Counted from the first letter of the stretch, positions 1 through 12,708 are shown. The stretch: 64,000 nucleotides of DNA from Hypericum androsaemum (GCA_963995505.1 OZ023182.1:17831619-17895618), one strand, 5' to 3'. Made by a program: numbers and translations. Notes: generated from the letters alone by a model not told the origin.

Positions 1-63
1 GTAATTCAAACTTGGAATGTCATTTAGACCAAGCTTTCTAATTGTAGTCAACTTGATACGGAC

Positions 64-3000
64 CTTATCATTGCGCCCGCGGCTGCAACCTTGCCGAGCA
101 AGCAAAGACACTCAACCATTGTCTGCAAGTACTTCACGTGTTCTGGAGCATCGCTCTTTCTGATTGCTTCCTGCCTCCATAACAAGAGTTCCATGTCAGC
201 CAGTAAGAAATAGTAGGAAAACTAAGAAATCAAAGACGGATATTCGTGTATTTTTTGACAAAAGAGTCCATACAACAAACTCATCTGGGGTTGAGCTTGA
301 AAGCCAACTTGGTATCAGTCGAGGAACAATCTTGACATCACCATTCCTCATTGAAGATGAATGTCCATCTATAGCTATCTCGTCATTTAGTTCCAAGGAA
401 CTTTCCTCGTCATGACCATCAAAAGAACTGAGATGCCACAAGAGAAAAAAGAGAACAAACTAAATGAATGAAGAATTTACCAATTGCCTCCAAAACTTCC
501 AAATAGCAAGCATCTATGATAAATCGCAAGCCTCTTTTTTAAATGACAGCCAACTGCCAAAAGGAAATCTTACAATTGAATCTTAAAGAAGTTTTCCAAG
601 TACTAGCAGGAAAAAGAGCCAGGAATTCAGAAATTAGAAAGCCGTAATTAGCAAGTGAACGGAACACTGTATCTACTATCAAAAGCTTAGAGAACAACGG
701 AGTTTAAGGTAGTAGCAGACTGCTATGGCCATGATAACAGTTGAGCCATTGGGAGGAAATACAACATTCAAGAAACAAAAGGAAGCAGAAAGAATATTTA
801 GCACTTCTGAAGATGAAAGAAGTAGAGGAAAATGTGATCCATCTAGAACAGTACTTGGAAGGAGAGGAAAAAGGCTAACACTTTTAAATAGCAAATTATT
901 TTCATTCTTACCTTCCATCAATAGAACCAGGTCTGTAGGTTCCATCTACCAGTTGATTGTCACCCCTCATTAACCTAGTTCTTCGGGAAAGAGACTGAGA
1001 GTTGCTCATGGAAACTACCACAGCTGTTGTAGTTGGCAACTCATCATCCCTTTGATCCATGCTGGATACGATTGAGCTGCAGGAAAAATAAATATCAAGC
1101 CCACAAACAAGGAAATTGCCGAAGGTAGATCTATTAAAGTTTAATTATAGTACGCCAAGTGATCACAGGAGTTGAGAAGCTCTCCCAAAATGCCAAAACT
1201 TCAAATGAAATCTTTCTAACATGTAGCAATGTATTCTTCTAACTTTAATAAGGTAAGAACTTTGCACTGCGGTGCTGAGAAGAGTCTTATGCTGTATGTA
1301 ACTGCTGGAAAAAGAGAAACATTTGCAATCTAGACATATCTAGAAGTATAGTCTCATGGACTGGCTCATAAGCAGAAAATGGCAAAGATCCAGAGAGTGG
1401 AGGCCTTCTGCAGTATGCCATCAGGGTAAATGCACAAGGGAATAACACTTCTTTTATAGAGCTAAATAGTGATAGCAAGACAAATGTCTTTAAATGACAT
1501 AAAGGAGAGAATGTGTGGAGAATTAGCATTGGTCTTGCATTGAAGACAGGATTTTCGTTCAGAAACAACAACGGCCCCTTCAGAGGCTCTCCATGTGATA
1601 GGATTCTTATATTGGATGCATCAGAGAAAAGTGGGCTTGTGACGGTAAAAAAAATGTGCATAGTGAAACTGACAATACCATTTATAGTTGTTATGGGGCC
1701 AGAGGATGTCAATGAACATAGGTTGAGAAATTGAGTTGGTGTTTCAAAGGAGTCATGCATAGGTTCTGTTGTATAGGTAAAAATCTCCAACTTCTTCAAG
1801 ATTTCTTTCAGATAATTTACGCGTTCAGGACGTAAGAGAGGATTTGTGGGGATGAAAAATCTATTTGCCAAACCAGATATAGATGATTGAACGGTGTCCT
1901 GCTTGCATAAGAATTTTCAGCTTTACATAGCAGACAAGATCCTTCTTCGCATGCATGCTTCCCTTTATTCTTAATAATAATAATAATATTTTTGTTCTTT
2001 TTAATAAAAGAAGGCCATAAAAACAAAGAAATATAACTCAATCTCAGCTTTTTTTAAACGCTACCAGAACAATACTCGTAAATAAGCACAATACATGATT
2101 CCACCTCGATTTTGTTATCTTTCTTGACCAATAAGTACCTGTACTTTCCCTTGTTATACAGATGCAAATGAAGCTCCTCCAAAATCTGATAAAAAAGAAC
2201 TCCTCGGAGTTTTGACAGCTCGGATCGGATATCCTGAAGAGCTCCAACCTGGGAAGCATTAAACATGTAAGATAACCAGGAATTTGTGCCAATCACATTC
2301 ACACATGCTCAACAGCATGCTAATGCCAGCTAGCAAAAACACGCTTGAGCAGCGGTGCCTGTTATAACTAAACTGGCTCTACTAGATCATGCCTGTTATA
2401 ACTAAACTGGCTCTACTAGATCATGCCTGTTATAATCTAAAACAACAAGTGCCCTTGAAAATGGAACCGTGCCTGTAAATCCAGCATGAAAATCAAACAG
2501 TGATTGTCACCAAACAATTAGCCTTTTATACTGGCTGTTCATTAAGTTCTTTTCTAACATTCAAGAACAGAAATATCTCCTTTGCTATGTATGATAACCA
2601 GGTGAAATTTACTTGAGCTGGACAGCACGAACCCCAAAGAAGTTACCCCCCACTACATAAATTATTTTATTCGCACGAGGAAAGCAGTGCTCATTCAATG
2701 TTTGTAATCAGATTATCTCATTCTTCCTTTCCTAGATGTATTAGCTGGCACCATGTGGCTCAATAGGTGTGTTAATATCATATCTTGAGTAACATGGAAC
2801 CTGAGCACCTACTGTTTGAAGACCTTCTCGATCGAGCATTAATGCCGACTGAACATGCACTTGAACTGCTGCGTAAAATTGTTTTTCGGCAATGAGCTTT
2901 TCAATGCGAGCTGGAACCTGCATCACCAAAGACCCAATTTTTTAAGGCAACTTCCAAGGCTATGACTTCTACACAGTTTCATTAAGAATGCACCACACAT

Positions 3001-4288
3001 AAGAAAACATATGATATATAAAATAGATATGAGCAGATACAGGTACAATAACATCAAGAAGAGATGCAGAGGGGAAAAATCTTAATTCTACAACTTCAAC
3101 TACATCAGCTGATGCCGTCATGGGAAGGCGTATGCTGCATATGTCATAATTGAAAAGATGGAAAATTGATCAGACCTTAGAGATACTTTCAATTTGATCC
3201 AGTAGCGCAATTATGTGCCGTAACGTGACAGATCGATACCATAGCTGATGCAATTGCTTATTGCGTGCTCCAAGACGTTCCTGGGCTTCAGCCAAATCAA
3301 TCTTCAGGGTCTTGATGCTTTCAGCAGATTCGCTGAACAACCATAAAATCTGATCACATGAGAGAGGAATATATTAGTGTCAATTATTCTTTTTTTAAGA
3401 AAAATGTCACATGAGAAAGGAATACATTAATAGTACCATCAATTTGAACTGACCATTGTCAATCATTTAGGTAAACGGGAACATTTCTTCATTAACAATC
3501 AATTGCCGATTAGCAAACTCACACAGGCAAACAGAGAATCAATAAAATCCTTTTAAAAAAAAGTTGATATCGATCGCGTTGGAAGAGGGTGAAAAAAGAC
3601 AGTGTACAAGGTACCTGAGAGTAATTTTGAATAGCTTTGTTAAAGCCCCCATGATAAGCATGCACAACTTCATCTACAACATCCTCTACAACATCATTTT
3701 GCTCCTTCAAATACTGAACTTCGCCTTCACGGTCTTTCGACGTCAAAATGTGAACAACATGAGGCAACGAGTCAAAGCGTGCAGCAGACCAACCCTCGTC
3801 AATTTTCGCCAGCTCCTCCCTTAAATACTGCACATAGAGTTGAATATCAAGAAAGAAACTAAGAACGCAAGATCTCCAAATATAGATGCCACGCCACGGC
3901 TGCTGCAACACGTAACGTAAGAGCATGCAACCGTGCGTCGGATCTAAATGTAATTTAACGCATACTTGAACGAGAAACAACATCAGAAGCCGAAAACCAT
4001 CCGAAATTCGAGTATTCGACTATACTATATGCAACCCAACACAGCTTGAGGCAAAAGGATAACCGCCATTTGCCTTCCCCTTCCACAACGGCAAGGCAAG
4101 GCAGCTCTTATAATCCAGAAATTACTAAAATATCCTAAACCCGTCCGAATTCGAGCCAAAAATCGAGACAACTATGAACCGAATGCAGTAGAAAATTAAT
4201 CACAAAAAAGGATATCACAGAACCAGCAAACTGCGGACCGGCTTACTGGTTTATCAGGAGGAACCGGCAACCCATCGAAGAACCCCAT
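64..4288 (-). CDS. SEC8: Exocyst complex subunit SEC8 (EXOC4), 5' part of gene, 8 exons
   Basis: SEC8 is a subunit of the octameric exocyst, which tethers secretory vesicles to the plasma membrane. I read eight minus-strand exons with GT-AG borders and consistent phases: 4288-4247, 3827-3615, 3349-3176, 2917-2813, 2248-2139, 1076-912, 427-274 and 170-64. They encode about 356 residues. The protein starts MGFFDGLPVPPDK, then FDSLPHVVHILTSKDREGEV, AYHGGFNKAIQNYSQ, KQLHQLWYRSVTLRHII, ARIEKLIAEKQFYAA, SSFDGHDEE and KSDAPEHVKYLQTM, all recognisable landmarks of the N-terminal third of plant SEC8. Exon 8 ends at a GT donor, so the gene continues past the left edge; the family is usually a little over 1000 residues. 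The start Met matches the conserved family start. Bases 1-63 are intron. No coding damage seen, so this is probably an intact gene cut by the window. Confidence 0.95.
2357..2434. repeat. 34-bp tandem duplication in SEC8 intron 4
   Basis: A 34-bp unit beginning gcctgttataac occurs at 2357-2390 and again, identical, at 2391-2424, followed by a 10-base partial third copy. It lies inside the intron between exons 4 and 5, so it should not affect the protein. Confidence 0.9.
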
Positions 4289-4372
4289 CCTAACAGCTCT
4301 TCCGCTTCCCAAAGCTCACCGGACGACAGGTCGTCCAAGGAGGAACTGTCCTCTCCAATCCTACCTACTCTG

Positions 4373-4395
4373 GAAGAGAGAGAGAGAGAGAGAGA
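4373..4395. repeat. GA microsatellite upstream of the SEC8 start codon
   Basis: About eleven AG units, read as CT on the gene strand, 85-107 bp upstream of the SEC8 ATG. CT-rich tracts are common in plant 5' UTRs and core promoters, so this may be transcribed leader. Confidence 0.85.
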
Positions 4396-7239
4396 AGCGA
4401 GATCGTGAGATTCAACGGCACCGTTTAGTTGGTGTCAGGTTCAGATCTTACGAGGACAAAGTAGTTGAAACGGCACCGCTTTCTCTCCTACGCGTGGGAA
4501 TTGCGAATCGGAGGATTTGGGACGGAAAATTAAAAAAAAAAACAATTTACCTGGTAATTTTGATCTGACCAGCCAGCTGGCGAAGATTTTCTCGAGAGGT
4601 AATTTTGAAACCGACCGGAATAAATTAATTTAATTAAAAGTTTAATGATTTCCACGCTATATTTTTCAAGAAACAATTTCTTTCTTTCTGAGCGCAGCAA
4701 TTAAGTATTTATATTACTTATAATAAAAAAGTATGAGACAGCATTTGGTTGTCTAAGTTCTTCAAGGCTGGACTATTTGGTCAGAGTTCAAAAGTAAATG
4801 AAATTCAACTGGTAGGACCCTCCATTCTTGCCACAAGAAAATGGTGAATTTCAATGTTTTATTAGTAAAAAGTTAAAATATATCAGAGAGCAAGACACTG
4901 TTTTCTTGGTTAACGTACTACTGGTCTAACCGGTGGAGGGAGAATGATATTTTTTGATAAGTATAATTATTTTTAAGATAAATTTTACAGTATGATAATA
5001 CGAGGATTTAAACTCTGGACTTCCTAAACATTTATATCGCATTGTGTCGTTGACTACAAATCTTTTGGCGATAAGTATAATTGTATTAAAATTACTATTT
5101 ACATGTCGAAAAGCAGTACATTGCCAATTAAGCAAGTAATCACGCTACTGATTCTAAATATCGCAGTAAGTATTGACTACGTAAATCAGTAGTCGAATGA
5201 AACCTAGTTGTTCGTGCATGTAATTCGGTAAACTATATAAATGAGAAGTTCAATTTTCCGTAATTTATATTATATCATAGGTCATTGACTCATTGTAGTG
5301 CTCGTCTAGCGATGAATGAGAGAATTAGACAGAGAAAAATTTAGCTAACCAGAATTTAAATTTTGAAATATGCATAAATGTAATACTTATAGGATTAGAA
5401 CAGGTTATAAAATTGTTTCACATTTGGCCATCTCGGAAACGAAGAAAAAGCCCATCTAACCCAGCTTAAGAAACATAGGCCTCCTCCATTATAAGCATTT
5501 GGGTTATATAGTTTTCAACATGGGCCCAATGGAAAAGGTCCCTTGTATCTCCGGCAGACTTTTTTTTTCCAACGATGTCCGGATAAAAGATATTCCTAGT
5601 TACTGATTATTTAATAAATTTTAATTCATTGTCACTAATATTTTTGAAATTGTAAGATCTCTAAAATATTCTGAACTTTTTTTTCTTGTACGCTTTCATT
5701 TCCCTCTTCTCTCCCCTCTCCCTCCCTCCTTTCGTTCTCTCTCTTCGACACGAAGTTGTAAGCCTCATTGACATCGTGTTGTCGCCACCCTACCAACTAC
5801 CACGTCAGATATTTAAATATGTATAAAAAAATTATAATGTTAGATCTGAGTTTCAAATATCATATATTTTGCTCACACTCACCTACCACGTCACCATTCA
5901 GGTCTCATATTTTTTTGGTAAAAAAAATTTAGTTGGGTTGGCCTAAATCCCCGGGATCTTGGCGGTATTAGAATTCGGTCACTCCCAGCTCAAGTTTAAG
6001 GGCGGATCAGTTTCCATCCAGCCACACTTGCGTTGGTTATTCATGTCTCATGTTGGCGTATCTTGCTGCTTGATCCCGAGCAATCAATAGAGTCTCGCCT
6101 TGAGTTACATTACTAGAAGAGTTGAAGACATTGCCCATAACATGTTAGGGGAATTTGGTCATGCATTCAAAATTTGCCATCTCTGTATGTCGACATGATC
6201 AAATTTAAGGATGTGTTAACATGTGGCATGGCGGCGCGACGTCAACGTGGTCACTTGCTCGAGGGAAAGGAGAGAAAAGAGAGGAAGAAAAGAGGTCTAG
6301 AGAAAAAGAAAAAAATTAGGGATGTTTTAAAATTTTTACTATTTCAAAATTAGCCATAGTGACCATACAACTACAAGAGTTACTTAATATAGATGAGTTG
6401 TCATAAAAAAAAAATAGATTAGTAATAATAAACTAAAATTTATAAATAATTAGTGAACATGTGTGTTATTTAAAAATAATAATACCAACCTTTTTGATAA
6501 AAGAAGAAATTGCCTACTGATTTTTTATATAAAAAAACTATGTCTTATCAAATCCCAATGTTTAAAAAAATAGTTCTGAGAGCAACCCGCTTAATTCTCC
6601 AAGTCCTGATACAAATAGGTGGTTGAATCAAAAAATTCTATTATCAATTATATTTAGTATTAAAATGTTAAATAATTATAAATTCATAATTTACAAACTC
6701 CAAAATTAAATTTAATTATTTTCAATCTTAACAAACTCAAAATCAGTTTTTTTATCAGTTGGATCCGGAATATACATGTGCAAATAGTACTTAGCAGGCA
6801 GATGACCTTTAGGGGTAAACTGTATCAAGACAGAGGAGTCAAATTAATTTGGTACTTTCATTTTCAGATGTTTTTCACCTAGCATTAAACAGGCGAGATT
6901 TTTTTTTTCAACTTGTGTCAGGCTATCAAGAGTACATAAATATAACGTACCGCTGAATGGTCTCTTTAGCTGATTGATACACACTACACATGACAATAGA
7001 ACATCAATGCAAGAGTGAAGTGTCGGGTTACCAAGCATCTACTTTTTCCAAATTTTTTGGGTAAACAAGTTGACAAACCTTTGCCAAAAAGGTTGTTTTA
7101 CCCCGAAAAATATTACGATTGTTTCTTTACAAGTATGATCTAGTAAAATTAATGTTTGAGATTTCACCATTATTTAGATATTGGTGATCACTACAACGTA
7201 TATTTTCTCTCTCTTAAGTTTTATTGAAAAATAAATAGT
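4396..7239. other. AT-rich intergenic DNA beyond the SEC8 5' end
   Basis: No coding region recognised. Apart from the SINE at 4969-5069 it is AT-rich with short homopolymers. The SEC8 promoter must lie in the first part of it. Bases about 7060-7240 resemble about 9640-9780 on the other side of the LINE insertion, sharing the stretch aaaaggttgtttt. Confidence 0.5.
4969..5069 (-). mobile_element. SINE (tRNA-like), minus orientation, with 13-bp TSD
   Basis: The ~101-bp insert is flanked by the 13-bp direct repeat gataagtataatt at 4956-4968 and 5070-5082. Read on the minus strand it starts ccaaaag, has a box A-like tagtcaacgacac, a box B-like gagtttaaatcctcg, and ends ctgtaaaatttatcttaaaaa. The same layout and a similar 3' end occur in the SINE at 11809-11914, so the two look like one family. 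Box matches are imperfect because the copy is old. Confidence 0.75.
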
Positions 7240-7251
7240 CCAATCATTCTC

Positions 7252-9386
7252 TTTTTTTGAGAAATCAAACCAACCATATATATTAGAAAATTAGATAGAA
7301 AAATCAGTAAACAAGAGAGCATCTAATTCTCAAGGATGGGAATGTAGCTAATCCCTCGAAAGACCTAGTCTCTCTTGCTTACATAACCAGTCAGCCACCC
7401 GATTTTGGGATCGGAGGATTACGATAAGCTTACAAAGAGGTAAATCAACAAGTGCTTGTTTAATGTCATTTACTAGAATATCTAGTTGTCACGGGATCAG
7501 AGCAATCGTAGACAGCAAAGAAGTTGCCACCAAATAATCTGACTCCACCAATGACATTTCACAAGCAAGGTTAGATTTAACCATATCGAGGGCAGCTTGT
7601 ATCACACGCAACTCTGCTTCAAGAGGAGAAGCCGAAAGACACCGAGACGTATGGCCGAAACGAAGTAGTCCTGAGTTATCTCTAGAAATTGCAGCGAGTC
7701 CTGAGACAAAAGAGGTATCCATCCAAGAGGTGTCACAATTGAGCTTCCAAGAACCGACCAAAGGTTCAGTCCAAGGCGAAGCTGGGGGGTCTCCATCTGA
7801 GATGAACGACATATGGTACCTATGATCTGCAAGAATTCAGAAGTACAATGAGATGCACGAAATACAGTGACAACCAGATCAATCTTCACTTGCTGAAATA
7901 GAAAATGATTTCTTGCAAACCAGATACACCAGCAAAGGTGAAAGACAAAGGAAACAAGGTAATCTAAATCAACATAAGAAGTGGAGAATAAGTCAATCAT
8001 CTAAGAACAAATATTATCATGCAAAAGAGAAATAGACCGTAAGCCCAAAGAACTACTAAACCAAGTATCCCTAGCATGAGAACAGTTAAAAAATAGATGG
8101 ATAATAGACTCATTCTCAAAACTACAAATACGACATAAAGGAGAAGGGGATAAATTTCTACGATGCAAGTTCTCTGAAGTAGAAAGATCATTCCTAAGAA
8201 CCCTCCAAATAAATTATAAATTTTCGGAGGAACTTTGGCACTCCAAACTTTAGACCAAAAACCCGGCATAGAGGGTACAAAAAGGGAACTGGATGGCGAG
8301 GTCCTCACAACTTGACGTTGGGACTTTAAGATCTAATATACTTTACGAACACAGTAGATTCTATCCGCACCATGCTTCCAGACCAACCTATCCCAGCACG
8401 GCCATCTACCCAAGGAGATAGAGGAGATAGCAACCTATTCATCTGCAGAGAAAAAATTCTGAATTAAATCAGTTTTCCAGCTTCTAGAAGAATGACTAAT
8501 TAAATCAGAAACACAGTTAAGAGAAGAAGAAGGGGACTCCCACAAAGCCAATCTGCCCGTTGGTAAGGAAGGAATCCAAGGGTCCCTCTAAATGTTGGTC
8601 GCTTCCCCATCACCAATACGATAAAGCAAACCCTCCGAGAGAGCTCTCTCCCTCGAAATAAACTCGTCCAAATCCAAGAGGAATGTCTACCCCTGGCAGC
8701 ATTGAAAAAGTTAGTCAAGGGAAAATATAAACCTTTAAGATTGCGATGACAAAGAAGCCCACCCGAATTTTTTGAGCAAGTTAATTTATCCCAACTAAGT
8801 CATTGAATCTTCCTAACATCAATGTCACCCGACCACCAAAATTGAGCCATCATGCTATTCAACTTAGCGCAAAAGGTAGAAGGGAACATATGACATTGCA
8901 TCGTATAGCAAGGAATATAAGAAAGCACCGACTTAATGAGGACCTCACGGCCCGACATAGAAAGGAGTTTTTATTTCTAACTTTGGATCTTGTTACGAAG
9001 CCTTTCAAAGATGAAATTCAACTCGTCTTTTCTCGATCTACCCCAAATGAAAGGTAGACCAAGATACATATCATTCGGAGCCATCTGCACCATACCCAAA
9101 ATGTTAGAAATTGCAATCCTACGATTAGCAGAATTTACAAGATGAGCAAAGGCATCAGAGACAAAGAGAAAAAGAAAAGAGAAAAGAGGATCACCTTGTC
9201 TAATTCCCCTCGTCGATTTGAACCAAGGAAGAGGCGCACTATTAAAGAGGACGCTATAAGAGGTAGACTAAATACAACTCACCACACAAGCAATCCACTT
9301 AGACGAGAAGCCAAGATTAAACATGACCACCTCCAAAAACTTCCAATTTACAATATCGTAAGCCTTCTTAAGATCCAAATTGATGG
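7252..9386 (-). mobile_element. LINE (L1-type non-LTR retrotransposon), 5'-truncated, with 12-bp TSD
   Basis: The element has an oligo-T tract at its left end (the poly-A tail of a minus-strand LINE) just after ccaatcattctc (7240-7251). It ends at 9386 beside ccaatcatcctc (9387-9398), an 11/12-match TSD. The right boundary cuts straight into the reverse transcriptase reading frame, as expected when target-primed reverse transcription stops early. Content in order: partial RT, zinc-binding zf-RVT and RNase H. Stops and frameshifts show it is dead. Confidence 0.88.
7489..9386 (-). pseudogene. LINE ORF2 remnant: partial reverse transcriptase, zf-RVT, RNase H
   Basis: Reading right to left: LDLKKAYD (RT motif, next to the 9386 boundary), then GIRQGDPL near 9189-9213, then MYLGLPFIWGRSRKDE near 9020-9075. 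The expected F/YADD catalytic box between the last two is not present, so an internal deletion is likely. The zf-RVT part (about 8010-8300) shows ESIIHLFFNCSHARDTW. The RNase H part (7489-7812) keeps the acidic residues in NCDTSW, EAELRVI and VESDYL. Many stops and frame changes separate these blocks. The endonuclease and ORF1 were never copied because of the 5' truncation. Not functional. Confidence 0.88.
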
Positions 9387-9479
9387 CCAATCATCCTCAT
9401 CGGTATGTAAAGATCAGCAATCATCACTAGTATATAAAGGTCACTGTAAAATTTCTTATTTTACATCGTTTTTCCTTCC

Positions 9480-9905
9480 TTTAGAATAGGGTAAACCACC
9501 TTCTCAAAAACTAAAGAATAGGGTAAACCACCATATTACTTGCACGACACTTCCAATATAGAAGTTTAGTTAACAAGTGTTGCTTATTTCTGTATTCCAA
9601 TCTACTTTTCCCAACATTTTCACTAAATGAATCGGCTAACCTTCACCGAAAAGGTTGTTTTGACATGCAAAATTTTACGATGAAAGTATGATTTGGTAGA
9701 TGGTAGACTCTACATATAATCACTTTCTTTCTTCAACTTTTACTGAAATGTCAATCGTCCAAACAGTCCTGCGTAAAGTTAATCGTATTACAACTCTGAT
9801 TTGCTTCCTTTGGAATAGGGTAAACTACCATATTACTTGACGACACTTTCGATATAGAAGTTGTTTATAACACATGTTAATAATTTGGCAACATTTTCAG
9901 ACCTA
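9480..9905. repeat. Degenerate direct repeats of about 300 bp
   Basis: The block gggtaaaccaccatattacttg followed by acgacacttccaatatagaag (from about 9513) recurs as a similar block from about 9815, each followed by an aacattttca stretch. A shorter partial copy (gggtaaaccacc) sits at 9488. The intervening part resembles 7060-7240. Origin unknown; possibly an old non-coding repeat into which the LINE inserted. Confidence 0.55.
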
Positions 9906-10167
9906 CCCAATTGCTTGCTTAATCAAAAAAATAAATATAACGAGAGAGATTTGCTACAGTTTGAGAATTTGTCCGATTCGATCTTAAAATTGTCAGCCTA
10001 ATGAGTGTTCGAAAATGTACAAGATGGTTTTGGAAAGAAAGATAATGTCACGTCAGCTACTTACTGTTGGATCCAATTCTCCAACACTTACAACATGGTA
10101 AATCTATTTCCTACCTTCCAAAATAAGTAAGACCATATCCTTGTACCATATATGAAAAGCAAATTCT

Positions 10168-10231
10168 GTGAGGTTGGAACTCCTACTCTCTATATTACTT
10201 ATATTAATAATACATCTCAACTTTAAAAAAA
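10168..10231 (+). mobile_element. 64-bp severely truncated LINE 3' end with 20-bp TSD
   Basis: The 20-bp sequence at 10148-10167 (atatatgaaaag, then caaattct) is repeated exactly at 10232-10251. Between them are 64 bp ending in ctttaaaaaaaa, like other LINE 3' tails here. Perfect long TSD plus A-tail is the signature of LINE-mediated retroposition. Confidence 0.8.
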
Positions 10232-10251
10232 ATATATGAAAAGCAAATTCT

Positions 10252-11792
10252 CTATCACTTTACACATAACAGTGCTGACTAGAACAAAACATACTCCAAC
10301 CCCTTTTTACACTGTGATGTGCATTTTCCATGTTGCCAAACAGCAACTGGTTCCATATACCTTTCGAGTTCATACAGTAAAGCATTTACTGTAACAAGAT
10401 AAAAAACACAGAGAGGCCGATTCAATTCATTAGTCTCTTGGTGTCTGAAAGGAACAAGGCCTCAATATACAGCTATCATAACATTGGGAGTTAGAAAAAA
10501 AATACCATTGGGACATCCACTCATTAAATAAGACCCGACAGTGATCGACTATGAATATAGAGATTCACGGAAAAAGTAGAGTTATCATAGGCAAGGATCC
10601 CAAAGGGCAAAAAACCAGTTGTCTAATTCTCAATTCCCAGGTGGTCCAGTTCTTGCCTATCTTTCACATACAGGTGAGGACATGATTTGGTTTGGTGGTC
10701 CTGGTAGGAAAAGCTGGTTGAACCTCAGATTTGTTCCAATGCTGTAAGCTTCTTGTCATTATTTAGGATTCCAATCTGTAGTTTATCTTGATCCTTGTAT
10801 CCTTGTGTCTCTTTGGGATGGCCTGAGGCCAATACCTTTCCCTTGGTACTTCCTCCATAGGGGTGGGAAATTTGGAACAACTTCAGCTTCACTGTAGTTT
10901 TTATATAGCCAATGGGCCAAAAGCATTTTTCAGCAGACATCTCCATCCTTTTGAAGTTTTTTTTATAGGGAGAACTTTTTAGTCCTCAAACATAGATAGT
11001 ATTTATTTCCCAATCAAGAAAACTAATGCTAAATATTATGCAATAGTAGGATGTAATAAAATAAATTTTCAAAAAATAGAATATACTACGATAAGTTTTC
11101 ATAAGTCCAGTCAAACTCCAGTCCATACGTGTGATCTTATCGTTTGTTAGAGTATATATTTTTTGAATGTATGGACCATCTCAAAATTTGGATATAAGTG
11201 CTGAACGTATTTATATAAATCAGAAATCTACATATTGTTGTACGATTTTGGGCCCGAAAGATTGAAATTTAAAGGCCTGTCACGTCACTTCCTACATGAG
11301 CCATTGGATTATGCAAGACCTAACATCTTGTCTTTAACCTAGTCACAGAATTCGTAGACAAATTGTTACAAATTTAGAATTTAATATTTGATAAAGTATA
11401 ATTACTGATGTAAAAGTTTTCCTATAAAAAAAACAGCAGCATCAGTTTTTCCATCGGTGGCTCAAAATAAGACACATGCATCTAACCGAAAAAGAAGGCA
11501 TATATGTGATAAGTCTAACCATTTTTGAGTTACTACATATTGAATGGAGTGGTACACAAGCGAATAGGAAACAGTTTTAAGTACCTGCCATTACTATTCG
11601 AAATAATGGAATTAGGTATAGTACAAATAATACAACTATTTATCCTATTCGGTGTCGTACATAGAGGTCCGAGTCCAACAAGCCTATTATCCCATTTTCA
11701 CTCGCTACTAATTAATTCAAGTTCTCGACTATCAATCCAATTTTTGTGCTCCCCTTGGTATACAGCTGGTATATCCCACTACTTGCAGTTGT
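10252..11792. other. Intergenic stretch without recognised features
   Basis: No gene, long ORF with family resemblance or transposon terminus recognised. Short ORFs here lack codon structure or known motifs. Confidence 0.5.
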
Positions 11793-11808
11793 AAATCCCA
11801 ATTATTGT

Positions 11809-11914
11809 ACCAAAGGACACTTAGCCAAGCGGTACAAAACGTTCATGACTTGACAGAGGTCTAGGGATCAAATTCTGGCAGGTGTAACCTAGGTGTAAAT
11901 AATCTACCTTAAAA
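11809..11914 (+). mobile_element. SINE (tRNA-like), plus orientation, with 16-bp TSD
   Basis: The insert lies between perfect 16-bp direct repeats aaatcccaattattgt (11793-11808 and 11915-11930). It carries a box A-like ttagccaagcggtac and a box B-like gggatcaaattctgg about 33 bp apart, the spacing of an internal RNA polymerase III promoter, and ends in an A run. It shares ends and layout with the SINE at 4969-5069. It is not a tRNA gene: the acceptor stem does not pair and there is no cloverleaf. Confidence 0.85.
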
Positions 11915-11974
11915 AAATCCCAATTATTGTCCTGGAGCGCTATAAAGATAATTTGAGAATTTCAACATTTAATT

Positions 11975-12297
11975 CAAAATCTTAAGATAATAAGTAGATA
12001 AAATTTTTATATTTATAAACAAGTCAATCACACTTGTAACTAGCAATATGGTAATTGTAATAGGACTCTCAAACGAGACTCATTGGACTGAAGTTTACAT
12101 GAGCTTTGACTTCCTCAACGTGCAATGACACGTGGTTATATGGGCAACAACAATGTGCCACAAGTCTCGTATAAGCAATTGAATATAATACCATATTAGA
12201 ATATTCAAAATATTAAGATAATATGTATGTAAATTTTTCACACTTATAAACAAGTTAATCATACTTATAACTAACAATGTGATAATACCAATAATAA
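11975..12297. repeat. Two ~90-bp direct repeats spaced about 233 bp apart
   Basis: The block around 11975-12063 (ttaagataataag ... ttataaacaagtcaatcaca ... gtaactagcaatatgg) recurs at about 12207-12297 with roughly 80% identity by eye. No terminal signals or ORF. It could be the ends of a decayed element or a simple local duplication. Confidence 0.6.
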
Positions 12298-12299
12298 TT

Positions 12300-12708
12300 A
12301 GTGTTTTAAAAAATGAGGTCTGACTAGTCGGACCATGACTTGGTATCAAATCTGGATCATTTTTACACCCAAATTTGGATGATGGTTTAACTGGTCAGAT
12401 CGGCCAATTAACCCAATTGGATTGGCTGATCCAGACAAAATAACCAAAAAATATTTTTTTGAAAATAATATATTTTAATGTTATTATATTTAAAGTAATT
12501 AAATTATTATTTTCATATTTTTAAATTTTGCAATAAAATTAGATTATATTTATAGTTATTTGATATTCTGATACTAAATATAATTAATAATATATAATTT
12601 TGTATTTAAAAATATCTGGTCTGACTGGCGTTTCGACCATTTAGACCAGATGAACCAGGAAACGGAAAGAATCCAGGGTCACCCTCCGATTCATTTTTTA
12701 AAATATTG
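12300..12708. mobile_element. MITE-like TIR element, copy 1, with 9-bp near-TSD
   Basis: Both ends read inward as (A/C)A(G/A)T(G/A)TTTTAAAAAATGA followed by GGTC/CGG-rich DNA. The element is 409 bp, AT-rich in the middle and has no coding capacity. Flanks are ataataatt (12291-12299) and ataataact (12709-12717), 8 of 9 matching. Copies at 34560-35148 and, split, at about 21431-24130 share ends and the GGTCGG / GATCAAA inner motifs. A 9-bp TSD favours Mutator-like mobilisation, but the superfamily is not proven. Confidence 0.7.

Noticed and set aside
1287..1871. 194-codon minus-strand ORF that could look like a separate gene
   Set aside because: It lies inside the SEC8 intron between exons 5 and 6, has no family motif, and SEC8 exon phases are consistent across it.
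4371..4396. Possible GAGA-type regulatory array at the SEC8 5' end
   Set aside because: Kept only as a microsatellite; nothing in the sequence shows that it binds a factor.
11525..11794. 89-codon ORF beginning MSYYILNGVVHKR
   Set aside because: AT-rich with no recognised domain or homologous-looking motif; likely chance.
11809..11914. Possible tRNA gene (box A and box B like motifs)
   Set aside because: No acceptor-stem pairing or cloverleaf, flanked by 16-bp direct repeats and an A-tail; this is a SINE.
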